A program made the translations under genes and the position numbers. The notes under the pieces were generated by a model, which did not search any database, was not told where the DNA came from, and worked only from the letters and a program-made list of their open reading frames with translations. Shown here piece by piece: positions 22,290-33,500 of a DNA stretch of 64,000 nt. The DNA lies in contig NC_044567.1 in NCBI RefSeq assembly GCF_007565055.1, positions 51,980,260 through 52,044,259 of the forward strand, written 5' to 3'. Source of the DNA: Rhinopithecus roxellana (lineage: Eukaryota > Chordata > Mammalia > Primates > Cercopithecidae). The stretch's first letter is position 1. Each line of letters opens with the position of its first letter.

Positions 22290-22500
22290 AAAGCTTATCC
22301 AATCCCTGGTCCACAGGCTGCATGCAGCCCAGGACGGCTCTGAATGCAGCCCAACACAAATTCGTAAGCTTTCTTAAAACATTATGAGATTTTCTTTCGA
22401 TTTTTTTTTCCAGCTCATCAGCTATCATTAGTGTATTTTATGTGTGGCCCAAGGCAATTCTTTTTCCGATGTGGCCCAGGAAAGCCAAAAGATTGGACAC
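22290..22500 (+). mobile_element. non-autonomous DNA transposon inside the LTR
   Basis: CCAATCCCTGGTCCACAGGC to AAAAGATTGGACACCTCTG. Removing it rejoins the LTR text. Family not named with certainty. Confidence 0.5.
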
Positions 22501-22562
22501 CTCTGCCCTAATTTATATATTGAAGCCCTAACTCCGAATGTGGCTGTATTTGGATATAGAAT

Positions 22563-22594
<32 letters not shown>

Positions 22595-22894
22595 TATTTT
22601 TTAGAGACGGGGTCTCACTCTGTTGCCCAGATTAGAGTGTAATAGTGTGATCATAGCTCACACATCTTCAAACTCCCAGTCTCAAGTGCTCTTCTTACCT
22701 CAGTGTTCTGAGTAGCTAGGACAACAGGTCTGTGCCACTGTACCTGACACTCGGCTAACTTTTTAAAATTTTTGTAGAGACAAGACTGTCACTATGTTGC
22801 CTAAGCTGGTCTCGAACTCTTGGTCTCAAATGATCTTCCTGTCTTAGGGCTTCCAAAGTGCTGGGATTACAGGCATGAGCCACCATGCCTGGCC
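22563..22894 (-). repeat. old Alu/FLAM-type element with ATT microsatellite
   Basis: A diverged Alu in reverse after an (ATT)n tract at 22563-22596. Confidence 0.8.
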
Positions 22895-23452
22895 TGGAGA
22901 TGGGCCCTGTAAGGACATAATAAAGGTTAATAAGTGAGTTTGTATGGATAGGACCCTAATCAAACAGAACTGGTGCCCTTGTGAAAAGAGGAAGAGACTC
23001 CAGAGTGCTCTCTCTCTGTCCCTCCCACCCCCACTGCCTCCCTGAGCACACACAAAGATGAGGCCATAGGAGGACACAGGGAGAAGGTGGCTGTTTGCAT
23101 CCAGGAAGAGAGGCCTCATCAGAAACCAACCCTTATGGTACCTTGACCTTGGATTTCTTTACTCCAGAGCTGTGAGAAAATAAATTTCTGTTATTGAAGG
23201 CTCCTGGTCTGTGCTATTTTACTATGGCAGCCAGAGCAGACTAATACAGGAACAGTTCCTCGTTATTTAGGTCTTGCATTGAATATTTATTCATTCATCC
23301 AATAAATGTATTGAGCACCTACTCTCTGCCAGACATTTTTATAGGAGTTCTATGTATACTAACTCATTTATCACTTACACAGGGAAACCTTTGAAATGAT
23401 GTCGTACTTCCCTGTTGTATGTTTTCAAAACATCCTGGTATTCTTCACATTT

Positions 23453-23749
23453 CTTTTTTTTTTTTTTTGAGACAGAGTCTCGCTCTGTCGCCCGGGCTGG
23501 AGTGCAGTGGCCGGATCTCAGCTCACTGCAAGGTCCGCCTCCTGGGTTTACGCCATTCTCCTGCCTCAGCCTCCCAAGTAGCTGGGACTACAGGCGCCCG
23601 CCACCTCGCCCAGCTAGTTTTTTGTATTTTTTAGTAGAGATGGGGTTTCACCATGTTAGCCAGGATGGTCTCGATTTCCTGACCTCGTGATCCGCCCGTC
23701 TTGGCCTCCCAAAGTGCTGGGATTACAGGCTTGAGCCACCACACCCGGC
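23453..23749 (-). repeat. young AluY, Old World monkey type
   Basis: Shares the CTTGAGCCACC / GGCCGGATCTC variants. Duplication ATTC(T/C)TCACATTT at 23440-23452 and 23750-23762. Confidence 0.93.
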
Positions 23750-23777
23750 ATTCCTCACATTTAGAAAGCACAGATCC

Positions 23778-24081
23778 AGCTGGGCACAGTGGCTCATGCC
23801 TGTAATCTCAGCACTTTGGGAGGCCGAGGTGAGAGTATCACTTGAGCCTGGGAGTTTCAGACCAGACTGGACAACATAGTGAGATCTTGTCTCTATAAAA
23901 AAGTTTAAAAAATAGCCAGGTGGCATGCTCCTGTAGTCCCAGCTACTCAGGAGGCTGAGATGGGTGAATTGCTTGAACCTAACCTGGCAGGTCAAGGCTG
24001 CAGTCAGCTGTGATCATGCCACTGCATTCCACTTGTGACAGTGAGATCCTGTCTCAAAAAAAAAAAAGAAAAGAAAAGAAA
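23778..24081 (+). repeat. Alu, older
   Basis: Diverged Alu with an AAAAG-type tail. Confidence 0.88.
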
Positions 24082-24146
24082 TCACAGAATCACAGATCCA
24101 TGGAATTATTTCATTCATTCATTCAACAAATAACATTGAACACCTT

Positions 24147-24274
24147 CTTTTTCTTTTTTTATTTTTTTTTGAGACAGAATCTTGCTCTGTCGCCAAAGCT
24201 GGAGTGCAGTGGCGTGATCTCGGCTCATTGCAACCTCCATCTCTGGGGTTCAAGCATGAGCCACTGTGCCCCAC
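24147..24274 (-). repeat. Alu fragment
   Basis: Right-arm start joined directly to the 5' end, so the middle is deleted. Confidence 0.8.
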
Positions 24275-24387
24275 ATCGTTACAAACTCTTGGAATATGTG
24301 AGGGAACAGCATAGACACAAATCCTTGCCCTCATGAGTGTTCTATGCTTCACAATTCCTCGCACATAATAAATGTTTAAGGAATGCG

Positions 24388-24700
24388 GGCCGAGTGCGGT
24401 GGCTCACGCCTGTAATCTCAGCACTTTGAGAGGCCTAGGCAGACAGATCACGAAGTCAGGAGTTCGAGACCAGCCTGGCCAACATGATGAAACCCTGTCT
24501 CTACTAAAAATACAAAAATTAGCTAGGCATGGTGGCACACGCCTGTAGTCCCAGCTTCTTGGGAGGCTGAGGCAGGAGAACTGCTTGAACCTAGGAGGTG
24601 GAGGTTGCAGTGAGCTGAGATTGTGCCATGCACTCCAGCCTGGGCGACAGAGGAAGACTCCATCAAAAAAAAAGGAAAAAGGAAAAAAAAAAAAAAAAGA
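24388..24700 (+). repeat. Alu, first of a tandem triplet
   Basis: Full Alu whose A tail runs straight into the next unit. Confidence 0.91.
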
Positions 24701-24705
24701 AATGA

Positions 24706-25053
24706 GACTGGGAGGTATGTTGGCTCACGCCTGTAATCCCAACACTTTGGGAGGCCAAGGTGAGCAGATCACAAGGTCAGGAGTTCGAGACCAGCCTGGC
24801 CAACATGGTGAAACCCTGTCTCTACTAAAAATACAAAAATTAGCTGGGTGTGGTGGCACGTGCTTGTAATCCCAGCTACTCGGGAGGCTGAGGCAGGAGA
24901 ATTGCTTGAACCCAGGAGGCGGAGGTTGCAGTGAGCCGAGATTGTGCCATGCACTCCAGCCTGGGTGACAAAGGAAGATTCTGTCTCAAAAAAAAAAAAA
25001 AAAAAAAAAAAGAAAAGAAAAAGGAAAAAAAAAAAAGAAAAAGAAAAAAAAAG
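24706..25053 (+). repeat. Alu, second of a tandem triplet
   Basis: Starts after AAATGAGACTGGGAG and ends in a long A/G-rich tail. Confidence 0.91.
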
Positions 25054-25058
25054 AAATG

Positions 25059-25368
25059 AGACTGGGAGTTATGGTGGCTCACACCTGTAATCCCAGCACT
25101 TTGGGAGGTCAAGGCGGGCAGATCACTTGAGGTCAGGAGTTTGAGACCAGCCTGCCCAACATGGTGAAATCCCATCTCTACTAAAAATATAGAAATTAGC
25201 TAGGCATGGTCGTGGATGCCTGTAATCCCAGCTACTCATGAGGCTGAGGCAGGAGAATCTCTTGAACCCGGAAGGTGGAGGTTGCAGTGAGCCAAGATCA
25301 CGCCACTGCACTCCAGCTTGGGCAACAGAGCAAGACTCTGTCTCAAACAACAGCAACAACAACAAAAA
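25059..25368 (+). repeat. Alu, third of a tandem triplet
   Basis: Starts after a second copy of AAATGAGACTGGGAG; tail has CAA repeats. Confidence 0.91.
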
Positions 25369-26617
25369 AGATGTTTAAGAAATGCTTGTGGAATGAATTT
25401 CTGAATCAGTATTTGAATATAAGATCCCTTGGACCTAAAGTCACAGAACCGCAGGTCTCTGCCAATGTCAGGATCCCTTATCCTATTACCTCATTGCTAC
25501 AGAAGGCTTGCCCCACAAAGGGGCCCAGGGCTTGCCGTAACATGAAGGCAGGAAATTCATCCATCTATTCATTCATTTATTTGCTCATTCAACAAACATG
25601 TGTTAGGGCTGGGCTTTGTGTCCAGCAGGGCAGTAGAACTTGTCCAAGGTCACAAAGCTGTGTGTCCAAGGTCACAGGTCTGGGAATAGAATCCAGTGTC
25701 AGTGGTTCCACCTGGGATTTTCTTCAGACCAGTCTTTCGCAGCTCTGGTCAGGTAAGTTTGAAGATATGTGTGCGGTGGAGGGGAGAGGGACGAGAGATG
25801 AGTGGAGGAAATCATCAGCATGAAGACACCACTCATTCATTCATTCATCCATTCGTTCCATTCAGGAAACACACTTTGGACACCGACTGTGCCAGAACCT
25901 GTGCAGGAAGGGGGTTGGGGGACAAGCTACATGGGATGCTGTCTTTACCTTCCAGGAGGGAGCTCACAGCCCAGGCTTGGGGGCACTGAAAGGCAGAAGA
26001 GTTCTTGGTCCAAGTAGGGACAATGTCATAAATTTGCTTCAGGAACTCCCAGTTAGCTAAGGAGAAATATTCTCGCCTCAGGAGAGACTCCTCTGTAATG
26101 GTGAATACATAGTTCTTGTCCCAGGAAGACCCCCTTTGAGGAGGGAGCCTCAGTGTGTCCCAGGAGAGTTCCCAGTTGGGTAGGGGGACCCTTGGTCTCA
26201 GGGGAATTCGCAGTCTGACCCAGCCCTTGCCCTAAGAGATCGCAGCCTGATGGGGGATACACAAAACCCACTCTCTGGGAGTTCCCAGTCGGATGGGAGA
26301 GGTAGGCTGAATATATCCACTCCATACACAGGGGGAGAAACAGGAGACCACATGAGGACCCAAACTAGTGAACCACTCACTCACACTAAACTGAGTTAGC
26401 AAGTCCTGCCGGTCTTTCTGAAAAGCAAAGACATTTGGAACACGTGAAAGCAGTGTGGGTTGAGGTGTTGCACAGAAGTGCAAAAGGGAAGGAACTTTCT
26501 TCCTCTGTTCCTTACCCCTCCCTCCAGAAAGGTATTTCTGGAAGTCTCCAGTTGGTCTGGGATCTGGGCACCTGCTGTGTGTCCCAGTCTGTCAGCCCCT
26601 CAGCTGTCACTCTGCTC

Positions 26618-26627
26618 CCAAAAATAG
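26618..26627 (-). promoter_or_regulatory. MEF2-like site upstream of UNC45B
   Basis: On the - strand it reads CTATTTTTGG, one base off the MEF2 core CTA(A/T)4TAG. A CAGCTG E-box lies at 26601-26606. A short degenerate match, so weak evidence alone. Confidence 0.3.
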
Positions 26628-26910
26628 CAGTGGTTGAAGGGAAGGAGAGGACGCTGTTTATCTGAGAGAGAGGTGGAAAGGGGCTTTAGAGCTGTGCCCA
26701 GGGAGGGAGTCTGCTGGGGGGTTCCTGTCCCTTCTGGATCTTTCTGTCACTCTTTTGGGTGCGAGTGCCTGAGCCCCCCCCAGGACACCCCAGAGTGGGG
26801 TGCTTGGGTAGAGGCTGGTCGGCACCTCCATGTGGTCATGACTGACCAGTCTGGGGAGGGGGAGGGCCCTGAGTATCAGTGACAGACTCCAGGGGCACCT
26901 GCCCCTGTGG

Positions 26911-26920
26911 CCAAATATGG
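26911..26920 (+). promoter_or_regulatory. CArG box (SRF site) upstream of UNC45B
   Basis: CCAAATATGG fits CC(A/T)6GG perfectly, 500 bases before the first coding exon of a muscle gene. Nine bases upstream, at 26896-26901, is an E-box (CACCTG). SRF control is inferred from the motif and the gene's known muscle expression. Confidence 0.5.
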
Positions 26921-27420
26921 TCCAGAGCCACTGGCTGAGGCAAGAAAATCTCTTGGGTGGGGGCTGGGAGGGGCAGACTGAGGCTGGCTGGCTGGAGGTT
27001 GACGCAGGAGTGCTCAGGGGAGCAGCATCACAGGAGGGCAGATCGAAAGTATTGTCCTCACTGAGAAAGTGAGCAGGGGCCTGGGGTGTGCCTTGGACTG
27101 GGGAGGGAGATGGCGGACTTCTAAGACCTGCGACGAGAGTTCAGGCCTTTGGCACCAACTGAGTGGCTTCACTTGCTCAGGCTGGGAGGGACAGAGAGTG
27201 AGGCACCGGGACTCTCAACTTGGGCCAAGCTCTGAGCAGATGCTTTAATGTCCTCATGGGACAATAGATTTGGGGATTTTGGGGGTGGATCCCTTCCAAG
27301 CAGAATCCCCACCATCCTCTCTGGTGTGAGGGGACCCTGGAGCTCCGGACCTCAGGCCAGGAGCCCAGCCTGGGTCTGGAGTGAGGGGCTGACCAGACGG
27401 AGCTGCTCCTGTCCCGGCAG

Positions 27421-27588
27421 ATGGCAGAGGTGGAAGCGGTACAGCTGAAGGAGGAAGGGAACCGGCATTTCCAGCTCCAGGACTACAAGGCCGCCACAAA
27501 GAGCTACAGCCAGGCCCTGAAGCTGACCAAGGACAAGGCCCTGCTGGCCACACTTTATCGGAACCGGGCAGCCTGTGGCCTGAAAACG
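27421..27588 (+). CDS. UNC45B: UNC45B first coding exon
   Basis: MAEVEAVQLKEEGNRHFQLQ onward, residues 1-56: TPR 1 and the start of TPR 2. The acceptor CCCGGCAG abuts the ATG exactly, so the 5' UTR is on another exon. Donor GTCTGG is weak but gives the right frame. Confidence 0.95.
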
Positions 27589-30500
27589 GTCTGGGGCAGG
27601 GCAGGGCAGGGCACGGGGCGGGAGTGAGGCAGAGGGGCCTTGGGGCTGAGTGGCAGCCCCTTCACCCTGATAGGAATTGCCCTTCATCGCAGCCGGCTCC
27701 GCTGGATGCCTGGGGTTAGAGAAGGGTGTCTCCCCTGACCCATGCCCTGGAAAGACAGAAATTCATCCAGAGCAGAATCAGCCCAACGCGAGGTGCTTTC
27801 ATATGTTATTCATGGCATCTTACTAATGGCTATGAGATAGCTGTTGTTGTCCTCCCCCTATTGCAGATAAGAAACACGGATCCAGAGGGCTTCATTAACT
27901 TGATCAAGCTCTCCCAAGTAGTAGCAGAGCCGAGATTCAAACCTGGGTTTGCCTGATGCCAAAGCCTGTCCTCTTTGCCATGCCTACAAGGAGCATGCCC
28001 TGGGCCTCTGACAGCCTGCAGCTCCCCCAGCAAACCCTCTCCCCTCACAGTGGGGACACTCTCTGGCCATCTCTGCATTGGGCCCACATTAACCGAGTCT
28101 CCTTCTCCTTCCCCTTTCCTCAGGAGAGCTATGTCCAGGCAGCTTCAGATGCCTCCAGAGGTGAGTCCCTCCCACCCCCAAGCTTGCCCTGTCACATTGT
28201 CCTCTGCATGGCCTGGGTTTTAATCTAGTTACCATTTTGGGGGAAGAAACAGTGAGTATGGAGTGACTTCAGAAGGGAGAGAACAAGCTGCAAAAGGGAC
28301 TGGAAACATATCCTCTGAAGAGCAGTTCAGGGAAGCAGCAATATTTAGCCCAGAAAAGGCAACTCACAGGTGGGACAGAGAGCTGCCTTCAAATTCCTAA
28401 AAGGCTGTCACAAGGAAGAAGGATTGGATTTCATCTCAGGGGCTCCAGGGCTGGGCAATGTTACAGGGAACACATTTCAGGTATGGAGAGGGCAAGGTTT
28501 TCTGATTAAGCTGGCTGGCTGTCTTTTTCTTTTTTTTTTGAGATGGAGTCTTGCTCTGTTGCCCAGACTACAGTGCAATGGCATGATCTCAGCTCACTGA
28601 AACCTCTGCCTCCCAGGTTCAAGCAATTCTCCTGTCTCAGCCTCCCAAGTAGCTGGGATTACAGGTGCATGCCACCATGCCTGGCTAGTTTTTGTATTTT
28701 TAGTAGAGACAAAGTTTCACCATGTTGGCCAGGCTGGTCTCGAACTCCTGACCTCGTGATCTGCCCACCTTGGCCTCCCAAACTGTTGGAATTACAGGCG
28801 TGAGTCACTGCACCAGGCCTGCCTGGCTGTCTTGAGAAGGAGGGAGCTCCCCATTGCTGGAGGTATGCAAGCACTGATTGGTTAAGCCCCTGGCAGGGAT
28901 CCTGTAGCAGAGACTGGAACATTAGGAATTGGATGACATGACCCTCAAGCTCTCTTCCCACCTTGAAACTCTGTGGCTCTTACTGTCTGTCTAACAAAGG
29001 GGAGGTATGGGCCAGAGAGTCCACATGGGTGGATAATCTCCAAGCAAGACACAGAAGCCCAGCAAGAGCATGCTTCCTGGAGTTGGGGCAGTGGAGCTGG
29101 TGGTCTATAGTCTGGCTCCCTAAGGCCCTCATCCTCTGTCTCCCCTCGATAGCCATTGACATCAACTCCTCGGACATCAAGGCTCTGTATCGGCGATGCC
29201 AGGCACTGGAGCACCTGGGGAAACTGGACCAGGCCTTTAAGGACGTGCAGCGTTGTGCCACCCTCGAGCCACGGAACCAGAACTTCCAGGAGACGCTGAG
29301 GAGACTCAACACCAACATTCAGGAGAAGGTGAGCTGGGCCTCTTCCCACAACCCTTGGCTGCCCAGTCCCTCTCTTCATTCCTAGTAGGAATGGGTTAGG
29401 GAAGTGGGTCATCAGGGCAGGGCTAGCCCTACCTCCACACTCTGAGACAGAGACAGCAAGTGGCATACTCAGGCTGCACAGAACAGCTAAGCAGGTGCTT
29501 CTATCTGTGATGCCTGTTTGAGGGCACAAGCCAGCCAAGGCTAGAACACAGGTCTTTTAAATTCCAGATGGGGCCTGGTGCAGTGGCTCATGCCTATAAT
29601 CCCAACACTTTGGGAGGCCAAGGCGGACAGATCACCTGAGGTCAGGTAGTTTGAGACCAGCCTGGACAACTGGCGAAACCCGTCTCTATTAAAAATACAA
29701 AAAATAGCCGTATGGGTGGGGGTGCCTGTAATCCCAGCTACTCAAGAGGCTGATGCAGGAGAATTGCTTGAACCTGGGAGGCAGAGGTTGTAGTGAGCTG
29801 AGATCATGTGCCATTGCACTTCAGCCTGGGTGGCAGAGAGAGACTCCGTCCCTCACACCCCCCACAAAAAAAAAAAAAAAAAGAATTCCAGATGGAGACT
29901 TAGAAATATTATTATAACTTAGCATATCTGCAACATGATCTATCTCTCTTCTAAGTATTATAAAATACCTGGGAATTGAGGACATCGATGAGGGATAGAG
30001 GAGAGCCAGGCCCCATTAGGAGCGTGATTGTTTTTTTGGAGACAGACTCTCACTTTGTTGTCCAGGCTGGAGTACAGTGGCATGATCTCAGCTGCTCACT
30101 CCAACCTCTGCCTCCTGGGTTTAAGCAATTCTTGTGCTTCAGCCTCCCGAGTACCTGGAATTACAGATGTGCACCACCACACCTGGCTAATTTTTGTGTT
30201 TTTGATAGAGATGGGATTTCACCATGTTGGCCAGACTGGTCTCGAACTCCTGGCCTTATGTGATCCACCCACCTCAGCCTCCCAAAGTGCTGGGATTACG
30301 ATGTGAGCCAGGAGCATAAAATATTTTTTAGGAAATGGAGTAGCGTAGGGAGAACCTGGACCAGAGGTGAGAAATCCTGAACCCTAGTCCTGGCTCAGCT
30401 GCTAGTTTTGTGGGGCATCTGTTGGGGTGTTGGTTTCCTCTCTGTAAGAATGGCAAGGTAATCAATCACTCAGCCCCTTGCTCCAAGACTCAGTAACTTC

Positions 30501-33500
30501 TACACATCTGGAGAAGCCCTGTGGTAGGACCACAGCATGCTATCCAGGGTGCAGACTCAAGGACTAAGGAAATACAAACTAAGGAGAGATTCAGAGAGGG
30601 ATAGGCGAAGGAAAGACCTCTCTGCATCCCCAAAGGAAATGAGCACAGGGCTGGATGCGGTGGCTCATGCCTATAATCCCAGCACTTTGGGAGGCCAAGG
30701 TGGGAGGATCACTTGAGCCCAGGAGTTGGAGACCAGCCTGGGCAACACAGGGAGAGATGCTGTTCCTATCAAAAATTAAAAATAAATTAAAAATAGGCTG
30801 GGTGGGGTGGCTCACGCCTGTAATCCCAACACTTTGGGAGGCCAAGGTGGGTGAATCACTTGGCATCAGGAGTTCGAAAGCAGCCTGGCCAGCATGGTGA
30901 AACCCCGTCTCTACTAAAAATATAAAAATTAGCTGGACGTGGTGGCACATGCCTGTGATTTCAACTACTTAGGAGGCTGAGACAGGAGAATCACTTGAAT
31001 CTGGGAGGCAGAGGTTACAGTGAGCCGAGATTGTGCCATTGCACTCCAGCCTGGGTGACAGAGCGAGACTCCATATCAAAAAAAAAAAAAAAAAAAAAAT
31101 TAAAAAATGAGCTCAGAAGTAGGTGGGAGTACTGTGGACCCCCAGAACAAAGTAGCAGGAGGTTCAAAACAAGCTGGCGAGGTGGAGGATGTTGATCAGT
31201 TCAGTCACTTTATGAAACACCCAGAGCAGTGGGGTTGGAGTGGGGACTGTGAGGGACTAGATATCCCAACAAAATGAGTTCGATTTGCTTGAAACAGAGC
31301 TTGAAAGCTGCTTCATCTACACTTCAGGTGTGTTAAAAAGAAAAGAAAGAAAGCTGCTTCAGGATTCTGAGTATGGAGATATATTTCTGTTTTATCCCTA
31401 TTTAAATGTCTAATAGCAAATGGTTTACTAGACTCTAAAACTGGGCTGAAGACCCTTTAGGCCTTCCCAGACTGTTGCGATGTCTCAATGGGATAACAAA
31501 TGTAACCAGATGGTAAGCCTTCAGGGGCAAGGACTTGATTTTGTCCACAATTCGACTGTATTTATTCATTCATCGTAGTTATCCGGTAAGTGTTTGTCAA
31601 ATGAATACATGAATGAATGTATGTGTGGGAGCCCAGAGTAGACGCCCTGATATTTACTGAGATGAACTGAATGTGGAGCTGAAATGACGTGGACCCCGCC
31701 TGCCTCCTTCCCCACTCCTTCCTCTCTCCTCTCTCCTTAGCTCCGAGTGCAGTTCTCCACAGACTTGAGGGTACAGAAGATGTTTGAGATCCTCTTGGAT
31801 GAAAACAGTGAGGCTGATAAGCGGGAAAAGGTAAGTGCTGGCCAGTATCATCCAGCCAGCAGAAGGACCCGCCAGTCTGGACAGTGACATCATTCTGAGG
31901 GGGAAGGGGGACCGGAGGCCTGTCTTTGCAGCCCAGGAAGGAAAATTGGCCAAAGGTTAATCACATTGGAACACAGTGTAAACCATAAGAAAGACTGAGA
32001 TTTGGGTGAATCCAGTGAGGAGGGTCATGCCGCAGGGTTGGATCCTGTCTTTATTTGAAATTTTGATGTTTTATTCATCATGGATTATTTTTGGCATTGA
32101 TTTTGATTTTTAAAAATATAGCATTGATTATTATTTGATTATTGAGTTCTTTGGTGTCCCTTTAAATTTTGCACCCAAGGCAAGTACCTCATTTGCCTCA
32201 CTGTAACTTCAGCCTTAAGAAATAACAGCCCGTTAAAATCACGTTTTATTTTATTAAAAAATATTGTAAAGAAGTCTTTCTGAAAAATTTAAATATTTAC
32301 AGACATAATCGTCCTCTTAACCAAACTTGTTACCTTGTTTTTTTTTATGTTCCCTTCTAGTGCTTCTGCAAAAGAAAAAAATTGAACATTTGAGTGTTTT
32401 ACATCTGTAAGAACTTGAGAGACAATGTCCAGGGAATTTTTGTTAGCTTTGTGGTCAATAAATCCATAAACTAGGCAAATATCTTTCCTAACAAACTCTT
32501 GTGAGAACATAATGAGTTGTTATAGATAAAACAAGTTTTTTTTTTTTGAAAAGTGCAAAGCCCTTAGCTGATAGTGATGGTTCTGGGCATGCTTGCCTGA
32601 AATTCTCTATTCAGCCCTCTCCCCAGCACCCACTCAACATCTCTTTGCCCACCTCCTCACCTTCTTCCACCTCCTGTGTTTCTCAGCCCTGGGTTCTCAG
32701 GTCCTGCTTGAGACCTGGAGCCTTTTAAGGTTCATGCATCCTTAAGTTGGAAGGCTTTCGGTGGGAAGAGACTTGGGAACCTGCTTGCTCAACTGCCTAA
32801 ATTTACAGATGAGGAGTCTGGGGTCCAGAGAAGTGCCGTGACTCACCTGAGCTCATACAGCTACCAGGGAGCAGAATCAGAACTCAAACTCAGGGCTTTC
32901 AGGTCTCATCTAGTGTTTTTGCTGCTCACTTCCTGGGAACTTCAGATTCCTCTGAACAGGGAAATCAACAAAATGTTTAAGGACATGATTCTCCGTGTAA
33001 AAACCCTACATTTCTCCACCATTTTTCTAGTCCTTCTCTAATAAGCATTATACACATCTTTATTTTAGCATATGTGCAATTGGAGTAAACATATGATTCT
33101 GATTCTGCATACCAATGCTTTTTCCATTGCTCTTAGTCTTTTTATTCATGACTTTAATGACTGCAACATATCTCATCCAGTTGGTCTTGATGCAAATTAC
33201 CTGGCTTTTTTTCTTGAATTATGTTCTTGGGCTGTTTTTCCAGGAGGAGGATTACAAGGTGAGATAATAGAACAGTGTTCTGAAGATCCAGTCTTTGCAC
33301 TGGCTCTTGTACGGCCCATGGTACAGGCCTGGGTGGCCATACCTCCCTCGTAACCCTCATTGCCTCTTCCTCCTTCAGGCTGCCAACAATCTCATTGTCC
33401 TAGGCCGTGAGGAAGCAGGAGCTGAGAAGATCTTCCAGAACAATGGGGTAGCCTTACTACTGCAGCTTCTGGACACTAAGAAGCCTGAGCTGGTGCTGGC

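Larger units (their letters stand above)
22257..23248 (+). mobile_element. MaLR-type solo LTR, interrupted
   Basis: Begins TGTTAGGGAGTGAATTGTG and ends AGACTAATACA, with AATAAA near 23,180. The 5-bp duplication GGAAC lies at 22252-22256 and 23249-23253. A DNA transposon (about 22,290-22,500) and an Alu lie inside it. Confidence 0.7.
25370..27420. other. repeat-poor 5' region of UNC45B
   Basis: No Alu in about 2 kb. ATTC-rich patches occur near 25,560 and 25,830. Degenerate copies of GAGTTCCCAGT(T/C)GG recur near 26,045, 26,165 and 26,280. The non-coding UNC45B exon 1 may lie here but I cannot place it. Confidence 0.45.
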
